Assembly (NCBI GenBank): GCA_963853835.1
Contig: OY970824.1
Span: 75,402,372-75,466,371, forward strand
Reading direction: 5' to 3'
Origin: Calendula officinalis
Lineage: Eukaryota > Streptophyta > Magnoliopsida > Asterales > Asteraceae
DNA: 64,000 bases
Part shown: positions 31,786 through 43,603 of the stretch, in pieces
Layout of the letters: each line of letters begins with the position of its first letter
Numbering within the stretch: the stretch's first letter is position 1
Program-made: the position numbers and the translations under genes
Notes under the pieces: generated by a model
Seen by the model: the letters and a program-made list of their open reading frames with translations, nothing else
Told to the model about the DNA's origin: nothing
Databases searched by the model: none

Positions 31786-32863
31786 TGTCAATTCTCCCCC
31801 TTTCCTTTCATTTCTCATATTTTTGTTACCAAACATGAGAATTGATTTCTCTGATAATTCCCCATATTAATTCTCTGGCGTTACTAAACAGTGGAATTCA
31901 TTTCATTTCTCCCGTCATTTCATTTCTCTACTCAATTTCATTTCTCTGGATTTCTCTCTACCAAACACACTCTAAATGTCTTGTTCAGACTATTAAATGT
32001 TTGTTAAAGAAAAACGGGCCCAGAGAAGCCATATTTATGGGCCCATAAAGAGGTGATTCATTGGACAAATTTGTAATGAAAGTTAAGGAAAATGGTTTGC
32101 AATTTACATTGGATGAAACATACAATAAAGAAGTTTGGAAAGTCACGAAAGCTTCATCAATAACAACACTTTATGGGCCAACTATGAAAAAATTCATTGC
32201 TACCCTTTATGGCCCAATAATGTTTATTCTTTATTTTCTTTTCTTTTGTCAAAATTGGTAAATGGAAAGCAGTTTCTTTACTTCAAGATAGAGATATAAT
32301 TATTTACATTTTAACTCCTTCATACACCTCCTTTAAAGGGATTGTATATAGTTATTGTTATCGTCGGTGTATGCAAGAGTTCTAGCTTGTGAGGAAAAAC
32401 TTGATTTGTTATTAAAGTTATGTTTCAAGTAAGGATGTCAATTCTTGATACATAATGGAAAATGACATGATTTCGACACAAAAATAAATAATTTTTGTGA
32501 AGATGTCGGATTGTAGATAAACGGATTGACCTGCAGACATGTTTAATTAATAAAAATGGAAGTTTATAGATTATGAACTCAACAACCCACCCCTTCAAGC
32601 TAGCTACTCACAACATGTTCACCGGTCTAATTCATTCACAATTCGTTAAACTATTTCACTTGTTTAAACAAATGAGTTACACATGTCATGTTCGAGTTAA
32701 ATGATACTAACCTGCCAACCCAACTAATTAAACGGGTCGTGTTCGGATCGGATGATACTAACCCACAAAAACACGATACGATTTGTCAGCCTGGTTGCAT
32801 ATACATGTAAAAATCTAACCTAACTCTTTATTAGACTAATTATAGCATAAATATTTTTATATA
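31786..32863. other. Intergenic
   Basis: Short plus-strand frames around 31842-32261 have no recognisable product. At 32440-32800 a poorly bounded repeat resembles 30640-31170 (GGGTCGTGTTCGG words). Confidence 0.4.
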
Positions 32864-33176
32864 TTTCCTCCGATTCAAAATAAGTGATACACTTTTCTTT
32901 TTGGGTGATTCAATATAAGTGATACACTTTGAAAATTTACCTCATTTGGCAAAAACTAGTGGGAACCACACCCACTAACTATCTACTTTAACAAAGTGAA
33001 ATAACCATTTTACCCTTACTTTTTACTTTTAAACATCATTAACTCCACTTTATTCAAAAAGTGTGGGACCCATTCTTACCAACCATCCAATTAATCTATT
33101 TTAACCATCATTATAATCTTTTGCCTCAAAAACCGTGAAACACAAAGTGTGATGACTTATTTTGAATCGGATGAAG
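32864..33176. mobile_element. Stowaway-like MITE, 313 bp
   Basis: Ends TTTCCTCCGATTCAAAATAAG and the inverse CTTATTTTGAATCGGATGAAG, flanked by TA. The interior shares the AGTGGG...ACCCACTAACTATC segment with the MITE at 17386-17697, so both belong to one family. Confidence 0.85.
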
Positions 33177-33187
33177 TATATTCAATA

Positions 33188-33648
33188 CTCCCTCCATCCT
33201 AAATTTATTGTCCACTACAAAAAAACAAACAGTTTAAGAAATGTACATTAATTATACTATGTCACCAATTAAATTTTCTCTTTCTCACTTAAATGTTTTT
33301 TGATTAGTTGAAATTTAAGAAAGATAGTACTCCCTCCGTCCCACAAAAAACTTCCCATTTCATTTGGGCACAAGATTTAAGGTGATAGTTAGTGGTGTGG
33401 TCATTGGTAATAATTTTGATTAAAATATAAGACTGGTTTGGAGAGAGAAAGATAGTTATTGGATAATTAGCGGTGGAGTTATTAATAATAATAGTATTTT
33501 ATTATGTGGAGCCCATCAAATGTGAAATGAGAAGTTTTTTGTGGGACAAAAATATATGGTGAAATGGGAAGTTTTTTGTGGGACGGAGGGAGTATTTGTA
33601 AGACAAGATAAAATAGTATACTAGACAATAAAAATGGAAGAAGGGGAG
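33188..33648. mobile_element. Stowaway-like MITE interrupted by a second MITE
   Basis: The left end CTCCCTCCATCCTAAATTT and the right end ATGGAAGAAGGGGAG are inverted relatives flanked by TA (33186-33187 and 33649-33650). A different Stowaway sits inside at 33330-33592. Removing it leaves an outer element of about 196 bp. Confidence 0.75.
33330..33592. mobile_element. Nested Stowaway MITE, 263 bp
   Basis: Termini CTCCCTCCGTCCCACAAAAA and the inverse TTTTTGTGGGACGGAGGGAG, flanked by TA at 33328-33329 and 33593-33594. The family also has a copy at 34881-35130. It is inserted in the older element at 33188-33648. Confidence 0.9.
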
Positions 33649-33650
33649 TA

Positions 33651-34726
33651 TATTTCACTATTAATGAAATACCTAAGAACCTAGTTTTTAAATAAAAATT
33701 CCGAGTATGTTTGACGTGGCAATTTAAAATGTTTATAGTGACAATTAACTGACAAGTCAAAGTAGTATAGGATTCGCTTTGTGTTGGCCTCCATATGAGT
33801 TAGCATACAAAAAGCTAAACAAAATTCACATGAATGATGTCTAAAATGTCTAAGTGTTGGCATACACTTGAAATGGTGGTTGTTGTAATGCCTTTTTCGA
33901 TTATATACTTTTATAATATTATTCGATTATTTATTAGGGTCTAATATCAAACCGTGCTCTAGTTTTAATAAGATCCAAATGGAAATATACAAGTTTGATA
34001 AGACAAAACACAACAAGTGCCAATCATGTGATACGTCCATGTTACGGAAATAATGAGCCATGTGTTCACAATGATCAAGAAAACAATGTTTTGATGTCAA
34101 GTTACACATAACGATTTTGAATCCAATCTGTCGGACATAAATGTAATGATTTAATGTTATATATAGCTCATTAAGATTAAATGGGTACATGCGCAAAGCG
34201 CCCGTTACTTGAATTTGTACAGATTTAACAGTTTGTATAAAACGTTCGGCTTTACACTATTTTAGTTTATACTAAAAGTAAAATAAATCTTTTCATCTAA
34301 ATCATTAAAATATGATGTTTTTCTTCTGCCTTTGAAGATAGGGGCATCAAAATACACAATAGGCACTCGGCCCTAAGACGGATCAAAGAAGAGTGGGGAA
34401 CCTCTCGCTGGTTTTTGATAAATAATCAAGTATATGGTTAAATTTTCAAAAATTTTAACTTATGGAAAGTCCAAATATATTATAACATAGTGCAGATTTT
34501 TCTAAAGTATTTGTAGTAAATCAAATAATCGAAGCAGTTTAATAAAAGTATTAGATCATGAAAGAGTCCGGATGAGTACAGAGAGGACATTCAACTACTA
34601 ATTTATGGTTGTCGAACTAGAACAATTTTAAAGGTAACTTTTAATACCATCTTTTTTAGTTCTGTAAGGATCTTTATCATCAAGTACGTTTTTTTTTGTG
34701 AGATTTTATATATAGATGAATCTCGA
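33651..34726. other. Intergenic, nothing recognised
   Basis: AT-rich, without coding similarity. Short frames on the minus strand have no recognisable domains. Confidence 0.5.
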
Positions 34727-34846
34727 TTTTTTTTAACGACAAACACACACACACTTCCTAAATTCTACATCATTTTGTTCACGTTGGGATTTGAACCCAC
34801 AATCTTGTGGGACACCTAATCACCTTGATACCGCTAGGCTATAAGC
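34727..34846 (-). mobile_element. tRNA-derived SINE
   Basis: On the minus strand an A box TAGCCTAGCGG (34841-34831) and a B box GGTTCAAATCC (34797-34787) are followed by a GT repeat and end in TTGTCGTTAAAAAAAA, a typical plant SINE tail. No target duplication was found. Confidence 0.6.
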
Positions 34847-34880
34847 TGTTTGAATGGCAATATTAATTTACTCCTAAATA

Positions 34881-35130
34881 CTCCCTCCGTCCTACAAAAA
34901 AGTTCCCATTTCCTTTGGGCACAAGTATTTAGGAGATACTCCGTAGTTGATAGTGGGGTCTTTGGTACTATTTTTGATTAAAATATAAGGTTAATTGGAG
35001 AGAGAAAGTGTTTTTAAGAGATAGTTGGTAGTGGGGCCCATAATAATAATATTATTTAATAGAAATGGGAACTTTTTTGTGGGACAAAATTTATGATAGA
35101 AATGAGAACTTTTTTGTGGGACGGAGGGAG
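34881..35130. mobile_element. Stowaway MITE, 250 bp
   Basis: Termini CTCCCTCCGTCCTACAAAAA and TTTTTGTGGGACGGAGGGAG with TA at 34879-34880 and 35131-35132. Similar along its length to 33330-33592 (shared CCTTTGGGCACAAG). Confidence 0.9.
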
Positions 35131-35132
35131 TA

Positions 35133-35690
35133 TTATATATGTCCACAAGGAAACTTGAACCTTCAGCCACAAAAATGTGGGTAATACACCATACCTCTAT
35201 TAAACGGGTAAGATTTTGGTTGCAGGTTAATGTAATTTATTACACTTTGTGCTTCTAAAGTTCTGCATACACATTCAAAAAATCAACATGTTGGACTCGT
35301 TTGACTCATTCAAACTGCTAAGATGTTCAACTCGTTTAATTAAATGGATTATATGGGTCTTATTTAGGTTGTAAGTAAACATTTGAAGGTTGAAGATATT
35401 TGACTCATTTATATAAATATGTCGAGCTCAAGTTGAATTCTGACCTGTCAATATGTCAACCTGAACTCAATCTGAATTATCACTTCTAAGTGTACCCTCT
35501 TACCAAAATTTAAAAAAGAAAAAGATGTCAACATAAAATGGATCAACCGAAACTTGTTCCATCTCTTTTTCATTCATGATACGCCATGTACTATATATAA
35601 AAACACTAGTGATTACATCTTGCTAAAGCCAAAACAATGTGTATTAAACATAGCAATGGCATGAATTATGTTATGATATAATTATTAATA
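35133..35690. other. Intergenic
   Basis: No gene. Words such as TTTGACTCATT at 35280-35460 hint at another decayed repeat without definable ends. Confidence 0.45.
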
Positions 35691-35972
35691 CTTCCTCCGA
35701 TTCAAAATAAGTGCAACATTTATATTTTCACGGATTTTGAAGTAAAATAGTTTAATGGAGATTATGATAAATTAAAGGGATAATTAGTGAAAAGAGTCCC
35801 ACCATAATTTTTGTCTTTATTGAAGAAAGAGAAATTAATGATGTTTAATAAAGTTAAGTAGGGATAAAATAGTAATTTTATAGATAAAAATATGTCAAAT
35901 AAGGAAAATGTTGCACTTAATTTGAATCACCTCTTTTTGGAAAGTGTTGCACTTATTTTGAATCGGGGGAAG
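35691..35972. mobile_element. Stowaway-like MITE, 282 bp
   Basis: Ends CTTCCTCCGATTCAAAATAAG and the inverse CTTATTTTGAATCGGGGGAAG, flanked by TA at 35689-35690 and 35973-35974. The interior differs from the 17386 family, although the ends are alike. Confidence 0.88.
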
Positions 35973-36130
35973 TATATTTTTATTTTTAGCAAAAAAAATT
36001 ATATTGTTCCTAAACCAATATTAGATGCTAATATAGACTGATACCAACGATAATAATATACGACAAAATAAAAAGCGATTGTTAATGTTCGTTCAAAGCT
36101 AAAAGGAGAGTGCAAACACATGTTAGGCTT

Positions 36131-36356
36131 TCTTTAGCTTCATCAATATGTATTGTTTCCAAGGTCAGTTTATTCGTCGCTTTGATTTCGTACAAATAGT
36201 TGTTGCATAGACCAATAGAATGATGTTCATCACTTCGTCGCTTTGATTCCTTGTAATTGATGAATTGATGTATTGTTTTTTTTTTTTCTATCTTTTTGCT
36301 AGTTTTTTAAGTTTAATACAAAGTCGTTTCCAAAAAAAAAAAAAAAAAAAAAAAAA
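36131..36356 (+). mobile_element. LINE or retroposon 3' end with 25-A tail
   Basis: A run of 25 A at 36332-36356 ends a segment with CTTTTTGCTAGTTTTTTAAG and CAAAGTCGTTTCC, which resembles plant LINE 3' UTRs. AGGCTTT occurs just before the proposed start (about 36125) and just after the tail, a possible short target duplication. Strongly 5'-truncated, no coding sequence. Confidence 0.45.
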
Positions 36357-38227
36357 GGCTTTTAACTTTTGCGGCACTCAAGAGTTTAATCGTAACTAAT
36401 GCCCACATAATTGGACCTCGATCTAGTTATAATGTTACTCGTATATATTAATTGGCAAACTTCTATTTTAAAAATACAACTTGCCTTCTTTACAGCTTTT
36501 CGACTCACATATCGAGACAAATCCCCAAGAATTTTCGATTAGTACAACTTAAATCGTAATTTGAACATTGTTCTATAGATGTAATATCTTAATTACATAT
36601 TTATTTTGTTCATTACTAATGACCGGTAAATCATCATACAAGTTCTGTTTATTGGTTTTAGTCGTCTTTCAAATTTATTCTAAGTTCAAATAAGATTTAA
36701 GATTCCTAGTAGGATGTGCAAAATACCTGAAAAACCGAATCCAAACCGGAACCGGTTGGACCTGTTTTACAATTTCCAGTCTGGTTCTCATTTCTCATTT
36801 TTTGTCTATTTCGGTTCTCGAGTTTATCGGTTCTTACACATAAAAAACATATTCAAAATAATAAACAAATTAATAAATACATATACCAAATACATACAAA
36901 ACAAAGCCTACATAATTTTACTCACGTATTTGTAATAGAAAAATAACCACAAGTCTAACTCGAAATTTACAATCGGCCTCAAACATTTGAGAATTAAGCC
37001 ATTTTTAGATCTCTATAACCACTATTCGACTTGTTTGTAATAAAGCCGGTTAAAGTGTGAAAAAAAACTTAGGGTACTAAAAATGTAAAATATCTATTCT
37101 TATAAATTACAACCACAAAACAGACGTCAATACAATAACCATAACATAGGAAACGTCGAAAGCTTTAGCCAATGAGCCGCTGCCGCTGCTCTCATCCGAT
37201 TGGCCTGCTCCCGAGGTTTTGCGGCTGCACACAATTTAATAATTTTCAGAATACCGAAAAAATATAAATTATATAAATAATTGAAATGCATAGGGGGCTT
37301 ATCAACCACACAAGAGGGTAGCGTGGGCGGCATTATGTTTCTAAAATTAATTTCTTTTTATAATTATATTTTTCGTGTAGTCGGCCCTCGGCACACCGAC
37401 TGTCGACAGTCGACAGGCACATTTATCAATATTCTTTTAAAATTATTTTAGATATTAAAACAGCTTAAGGTATTAAATTTCAAGGCAAAATATATTGAAA
37501 TTATTAAATAAATAGTTTAAATATATATAAAAGAAATAAATACAGTAATTCTACTCTCCTTAAGAGAAGGAAATTAGTATTTTTTTTTATTTTATAAAAC
37601 TGTATTAGTATGGTGTGCATATATGATATGCAATTTAACCAAAAACTGAATCTAAATCAGAATAGAACCGGCAAGACCTGGATTTCATTTTTCGGGCCGG
37701 TTCTTGGTTCTATTTTTTTTTTTTTTTTTGTATTTTTCGGTTCTTGGTTTTTGTATTCAGTTTTTGTACTTGCGTATGTGTTTTTGTATTTGCGTTTGTG
37801 TGAAGGTGTGTTTTTTTTGTGAAAAGGAAAGAAAAACAGTAGACCTAAATTTCTTGTCATAGCTCTAAATTAGGCCAACCACAATCAAGATGTGGTGGCA
37901 TTATACTAACCCCTTTATCTATTTGACAAAAAAAAAGGTAATGTTAGGATCAATGCAAAAAATGTAACTTTTTTTAAGACTAGAAAAAGAATGGCTATGT
38001 TTTGTATGGTTGTTAACGGTTATATAAGCAATCTAAAAATAATACTTTACCAAAAAGGTAAACCTACAATCATTACCAAATTTACCAATATATATGATTG
38101 GTTAGCACAATGTTTATAGTTTAATTAAACTTATAAAGGGGTGTTTGGGATTGAGATATAAGTAAATATGTGCTTAATTGTGTTTTTAAAAAGTAGCAAT
38201 CGTAATTTATAGTGTTTGAATTAGATC
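36357..38227. other. Intergenic with a pair of related repeats (about 36712-36870 and 37605-37780)
   Basis: Both segments contain AACCGGAACCGG/GGTTCTTGGTTC-like words and are recognisably related. They may be decayed hAT MITEs. Near 37393-37420 is GTCGACAGTCGACAG. No gene is seen. Confidence 0.4.
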
Positions 38228-38560
38228 TATAAGAACCCCCAAGTCCTAGCTTTTCAATAAAAAATGAATCCTTTAGAGCTCGGATTTCTAGCTCATTCTA
38301 AGGTTTATTTAAGTCCGCCACAGCATGCCTTTTCCGTCTATAGCGGATAGGTAACGTTTCCACCCAGGATCCCAGCATTACAATTCCATTTTTGTCTAAA
38401 TTTCGCGCCGGGCGGGGTACACCCCGCAAACAATAAATCGCACCCGGGCCAAAATCGAACAACTTGGGGCCTGGCCTTCTTTTCGCACTATTACGGATAT
38501 AATAGACTATTACGGAGACGGAGTGAGGCCTGTAGCTCAGAGGATTAGAGCACGTTTCAC
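38228..38560 (+). other. Probable plastid-DNA insertion (NUPT)
   Basis: A GC-richer block sits in AT-rich DNA and ends in a partial plastid tRNA gene. The sequence before it (TATTACGGAGACGGAGTG) is consistent with the plastid DNA that precedes trnR-ACG. The left limit at the change in composition near 38228 is a guess, and the upstream 200 bases may have another origin. Confidence 0.4.
38526..38555 (+). pseudogene. trnR-ACG: 5' part of plastid tRNA-Arg (ACG)
   Basis: The segment TGTAGCTCAGAGGATTAGAG and the following CACGT match the acceptor, D-arm and start of the anticodon arm of plastid trnR-ACG, with an altered first base. It stops before the anticodon, and what follows is unrelated, so no functional tRNA is encoded. 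Confidence 0.65.
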
Positions 38561-38883
38561 ACCATTTAAAAGGTCATTTTGAAATTTTTTGAAACACCAT
38601 ACTAAATGCCCAAAAAAGTTTATATATGTTAAATTAATGAACATGATTTCGTTATACAAGTAATGCATGCTTCATGCATCTAAAAGATTGTATTTCGTTA
38701 TACAAGTAATGATACAACTTTAAAAGTATAAGGAAGTAAAATGAAATTTATGTATGTGCCTCCGATCGCCTCGTAATTTGTTTAAACAGAAAACGACATA
38801 AAACTGTAAAATGACTATTTTGTACTAAATGACAAAGAAGAATTAATATCCTTAGCATGAAAGAAAAGGGTGAATTTGTAAAT
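38561..38883. other. 3' flank of the thaumatin-like gene
   Basis: AT-rich DNA. The direct repeat TTTCGTTATACAAGTAATG occurs twice (about 38647 and 38694). No other gene. Confidence 0.5.
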
Positions 38884-39651
38884 TTACCTGTTCGCCGGTG
38901 TAGGGCAGAAAGTGATGACGTAGTTAGCGGATGAGCAAGTAAACGTGCTGGTTCCGTCGTCGTACGCGTAACTATACGCTGTCGGACATGCCGTCTTAAA
39001 ATACTGCGAATACGACGTCGGAGAGCACGTCTGTGGAGTCGAGTAGGCCCCACTACAACAATACATAGGATCCCCAAACGCCTCACATGCACTTCTACAT
39101 GCAACAGATTCACCGCCGTCGCCGGCACCGGCGCCTGTCAACCTTAGCTCCGACGGACAGTTCGTATTCAAATCAACCACACAACCGGTGACATTACAGT
39201 TTCCACCGGTGCCGCCTTGAGGTACCACCATCATCGGGAGATTATAACCGTCAACAAGACTAACGTCATAGAAATCCATCCCGTTTGCTCCGTTAAGTGT
39301 GAATTCAGCTAAAGTGGCAGGAGGTGTTGCGCCACCACCGTTGCATTCGACGGTTCCGGAACCACAGTCGCCGGTGACGCAGGAGAATTTGCCCGTGGAA
39401 TCGGTGGAGCAAAGAGTGCGACCCCACATCCGACCGGACCAGCTTGGAGGCATGGTGACGGAATTTGATTGACTTGATTGCAGAGGGAAGCCGGTGGTTG
39501 GGAGTGGTGGTGTGCCGGCGCCGGAGAGAAGGCCGGCCCAAACGGGGTAACTGCACTGATTGGTGAGTGTGAATGTTGATGATTGAATGGCGTTAAATGA
39601 AGATATGAGAAGGAGATTGAGAAGAGCGATTGAGAATTGAAGTTTCGTCAT
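38884..39651 (-). CDS. Thaumatin-like protein (PR-5 family)
   Basis: A single-exon frame of 255 aa. Residues 1-24 are a signal peptide (hydrophobic core IALLNLLLISSF), which directs secretion to the apoplast. The mature part has all 16 cysteines expected for the eight disulfides of the large thaumatin-like class, and the family signature GKFSCVTGDCGSGTVEC. The acidic-cleft region is present (TLAEFTL and DFYDVSLVDGYNLPM). Family members bind glucans or chitin and many respond to pathogens or drought; the ligand here is unknown. The frame stops at ...CPTPANR, where AACAGGTAAAT could also be read as a splice donor leading to a short extra C-terminal exon. I prefer the single-exon model because the length and final Cys fit the family. 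Confidence 0.92.
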   Translation of the reverse strand: MTKLQFSIALLNLLLISSFNAIQSSTFTLTNQCSYPVWAGLLSGAGTPPLPTTGFPLQSSQSNSVTMPPSWSGRMWGRTLCSTDSTGKFSCVTGDCGSGTVECNGGGATPPATLAEFTLNGANGMDFYDVSLVDGYNLPMMVVPQGGTGGNCNVTGCVVDLNTNCPSELRLTGAGAGDGGESVACRSACEAFGDPMYCCSGAYSTPQTCSPTSYSQYFKTACPTAYSYAYDDGTSTFTCSSANYVITFCPTPANR

Positions 39652-39790
39652 TGTTGACGGAGTTAAAACGGTTGATTTTTCCGGTTACGGTGGTGGAGGA
39701 AGATCGGAGAAGGTGGGGGTGATATACAGGGGATCGTTCTGTATTTTTGTAACCGTTTGGTTCTACATGAAGTCACGACTCACAAAGTTA

Positions 39791-39798
39791 TTTATATA
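39791..39798 (-). promoter_or_regulatory. Candidate TATA box of the thaumatin-like gene
   Basis: The minus strand reads TATATAAA about 140 bp upstream of the ATG at 39651, compatible with a leader of about 110 nt. Confidence 0.55.
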
Positions 39799-40909
39799 CA
39801 ACGAATTTATCGTTTTAGTCCCAATACTATAGAAAGTTATCAAAAGCGACCGTTACTTTTTTAGAAAATCAATTAGTGAATCATGTTTACTAAATTGACT
39901 AAATTTGCAAATTAAAGATATTATTCTATACTTTTAATAGTTCATAGGACTCGATCAATCAAATTTATAGTACTAAAATGTATTTGCCATAAAAAGAACA
40001 TATCAATAACTTCCCTTTTTCATATTAATTCAGTGTGCAAATGTAATGCACTTCGATCGTAGATGATTTATGACCAATACAAATATCCAAATTAAATAAT
40101 TTGATTATGAAAGAAAATTAGTGGATTTAATATGTTAGTCATTTTAATTAATAATTGGGTATACATGAAAATTTAGGAAATAAAATTCATAGTAGTATAA
40201 TAAGTTGGGTTTTGTTAATGACAGTCTTCATGACTGTCTCTAACGTGTATAAAACGTTTGTACATTCATGAATAGAGTAGTGTTCCTAAAATTTAGGGGG
40301 TATTTTTTACATTATTTTTTTCTTTTTATTGACAGCCCTTAGAGATGTCATTATCATGTTTCTAATAAGTTTTATGTAGAGTAAATAATTAAATATCTAA
40401 TGGGCTTTTGGGCTACGATTAGGGCTACCCAATTGCCATGTCCAGCCAAACACATCATTTTCCGATTTCATACTTTTTTATTTATTAAATAAAGGGGTCG
40501 ATTTGAATTTTTAAGAAGGTAAACAACTAAACAGTAAACACTCATTGCAATGGCGGTAGCAGGGGGGTCAAGGTCGGCCATTGACCACCCCTAATTTCTA
40601 GGTTTTTTTTTTTTTTTTAAGTATAAATTGTAATATTGGTATAATTGACCACCCAAATCTTAAAAGTAAAAGGGTTTTATGCGGCATAAATTGGTGACCA
40701 TTGACCTTCGCTCCTCTCAATACTCTCAATTTCAGTTGTTCAGAAAGTGAAGCCTTAAGCCCTTAAGCTCTAGTCATCTTCATCCCATAAATAAGTTAAT
40801 CATGTATCTTTATTTGCTTTTCTATTTTAATTGGCGCATCATCCAGGGGCGGTAGGACATGGTCTCAATTTGAATATATGTATTATATTTTCACGGCTTA
40901 AAATATAGA
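39799..40909. other. Intergenic with foldback repeat (40218-40348) and a GGTCAATGG-type inverted repeat (40560-40715)
   Basis: At 40218-40348 a segment opens with TTAATGACAGTCTTCATGACTGTC and ends GACAGCCCTTAGAGATGTC. It is a decayed relative of the palindromic element at 49890-50048 in inverse orientation. At 40560-40715 GTCAAGGTCGGCCATTGACC faces GGTGACCATTGACCTTCG, another degenerate inverted repeat. No gene. Confidence 0.5.
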
Positions 40910-41202
40910 CAGGGTCGTCCCTAGGCATGGCGACAAGGACGGCCGCCCATGACCCACAAAATTTAGGGGTCCGCTTTCAAAAAAATCAACTCATGTATAC
41001 ATATGTGTAAACTTATTTAAATCAAGGTAAGTCCAACGAAATATAAAAAATCGGCAGACTAAAGGGTCCAATCCGGACATTTAACTTGGGGCGTCACTTT
41101 TAATTTGACGGGAATTTTTTAGTTATTTGGAAAAAAAATTACTTTATGGGCCCAATTTTAAAATTTTTGTCCATGGCCTAAAAATTGGTTGGACCGCCCC
41201 TG
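40910..41202. mobile_element. hAT-like MITE, 293 bp
   Basis: Starts CAGGGTCGTCC and ends GGACCGCCCCTG, related inverted ends of hAT type. The flanking 8-mers AATATAGA and AATATAAA differ at one base, consistent with a target duplication that has aged. CAGGGGCGGTAGG at 40844 and ACTTCCCCTG at 41273-41282 might be the ends of an older element around it, but their flanks do not match. Confidence 0.65.
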
Positions 41203-42187
41203 AATATAAACTTATATTATGCTACATATTTATAATTTTTAAGTTTTGCCCCCTCTTAATATTTTTCCTGGTACTTCCCCTGCACATCGCTCAATTCAAA
41301 AAACGACAATGTTCCGGTCGTTTTCACATCTCTTGATTCAGTCATATTTTTAGTTATATCTGTTTATACAAATTAAAACCATGTCGGACGAAGTGTACAT
41401 ATCATTTTAAATTTCAAACCCAAAACAACAAACTAGTTTTGTAATATTTCAGATAGAGAAAACTACTAAAATAGACCAAAAGTATACTCAAATTCCCAAA
41501 AACAATTCACCGACTTTAATCTGGCCAAAATAGACCATACGACATGATACTTTTTTGTACGATTGTGCAACTTCATAAAAATGTTAGCGAGTGTCCGTAT
41601 GGTCGGTAGATGCTTTTTTGATTGTTTTTGTGCTTCACAACCCAAATTTGTGCGATTGTGATATTTCTGAAAAGTCGTTAAATTGACGGACGTACTTTTT
41701 TGCTATTATTTCTCGAGAGTCTAACTTTTTTTGGAGGGAAAACTAAACATTTAAATTATGGAAATGACAATTCTTATAACTGTGATTTAAATGTTAGGAC
41801 TTATATGAACTTTTATATTAATCAATATAAATAAACTAATAGAGTAACAAATTAACAATAATAGTAATTAGCGAAAATATTGCCTATCAATCTATCATAC
41901 AACTAAATGCTCATTTTCAAAAGTATAAACTCAAGACATATGGGCAAAAAAAAGGTTACAACTCGTACTATCGAACTTATAAGGGTAGTATACTCGATTC
42001 TTAACCAAATCATTGGTTAAAATACCAAAAGTAAACTATACAAATGAAAAAACATTACACTAACACAATCTATGTTCTTAGATACATTTCCGAGCAAATC
42101 AAACTAGACTCTATAGTTGCATTTTCTGGTAATAAAGAAGAGAATCAGGTGGCATACCCGAAACCTTTGACTTTCATTGACCGTGCT
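41203..42187. other. 3' flank of the CDPK gene, intergenic
   Basis: AT-rich with no recognisable gene. It includes the 3' UTR of the CDPK, whose polyadenylation site I cannot place. Confidence 0.5.
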
Positions 42188-42639
42188 TTATGTGACTATT
42201 CCAGAAGTCATGCTTGCAGTTCTCAAAAGCCTACGGAATTCTGATAAGCTAATTTTACCATCTTTGTTAATATCAGCTTCTTCTAGAAGTGGATCTATAG
42301 AAACCTTTAAGCCAGTATGCTGACAAAAGAACCATAAAAAGGCTATCTAATTTGCAATATGAGAAGAAAAAAGGCACCGTTTGACTTTTGAAGTCAAAGG
42401 GACTAATTTTGAACTTCAAATTTAGACGGTTAGTTAAAATGAATTGAGTTACCATTCTGAGTTCTTCTGGAGTTATATATCCATCCCTATCAACATCAAA
42501 TTTCTCAAAAGCAGTTTGTGATAAATGTTGCCATTTTTCAGAATCATCTTCCTCCAATTGATGAACATGAAGAGTTGCTGCAACAAATTCTGTGAAATCA
42601 ACTAGCCCGTCGGTGTTACTATCAATCTGCATCACAGAA

Positions 42640-42885
42640 AGAAAAAAGTTTGACTTTTGAGGTCAAATAGATAACGGGTATTAAAAAGTTTGACACTTTT
42701 TAGGTCAAATAAACTACAAGCATGATAAAGAATGACCTTTGAGGTCAAATAAACGACAGGTACGAAAAAGTTTGACATTTAATGCCTATTAACTAAGGAA
42801 TTGAAAAAGTTTAACTTTTGAGGTCTAATAAACTATGGGTATGAAAAAGTTTGACTTTTAAGGTCAAATGAACTAAAGTACTAAA
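42640..42885. repeat. Degenerate 40-bp tandem repeat with paired W-box-like words
   Basis: In the CDPK intron between exons 10 and 11, about six units occur at spacings of 38-44 bp, each of the form AAAAAGTTTGACTTTTGAGG followed by TCAAATAAACT. Most units hold TTGAC and the inverse GTCAA about 8 bp apart. The same dyad occurs singly in other introns at 42380, 43041 and 49333. Confidence 0.8.
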
Positions 42886-43603
42886 CCCCACAATGTTCAT
42901 ATATAAAAAAGGTCTTACTGCTTCTAGAATCTCAGAAACGCGCGATTCTTTAATCTTCCAAGGAAGATCTTTAGCAAGAGCCTGCCAATAAAAAGGAGTT
43001 ATTTTTCAATAAAAGTACAAAATGCGATCCTTATAGTTAGTTTGACTTTTAAGGTCAAACATACCTCTTTCATTTCGTCAAGACTAATAGCACCATTTTT
43101 ATCGACATCAATTGCATGAAATTGATCTTTAAGACCTGATAGTTGTTCTTCATAAAGTGTGCTAGCCAACGCCTATATAAATTTACCGAGTATTTAGAAA
43201 AAATTAATTGGGAATATTTTTAATATAACATGAGATAAATACTTACCCGTAAAGCAAATTGTTTTAGGCGACTGTATTTCACAAATTTACGCATATTGGA
43301 TAAAACTGAAATATCAAGAGGAATTTCAGAAGCATCTCCACCTTCTCGAACCCATGGGTGTGCTATAAAAGTTGAACATATATTTAAAAGAAAAAAGTTC
43401 ATTACCTTTTTATGCAGTTTGCCCTACTAAATTCGTGTAACAAATAAAAAAATAAATTAATAAATAAAAGAAATAGAAACATACATAGAGCTTGAGCAGC
43501 AGTAAATCGTGTATGAGGATCTTTCACAAGCAATTTCTTTATAAAATCTTGGGCACTCGCGCTTATTGTTGGCCATGGTTTGCGTCTAAAATCGGGTTTA
43601 TTT

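Noticed and set aside
38526..38560. Functional tRNA gene
   Set aside because: Only the 5' half of trnR is present; the anticodon, T arm and acceptor 3' strand are missing.
40844..41282. Outer hAT element enclosing 40910-41202
   Set aside because: Ends CAGGGGCGG and CTTCCCCTG look alike, but the arms do not extend and the flanking 8-mers do not match.
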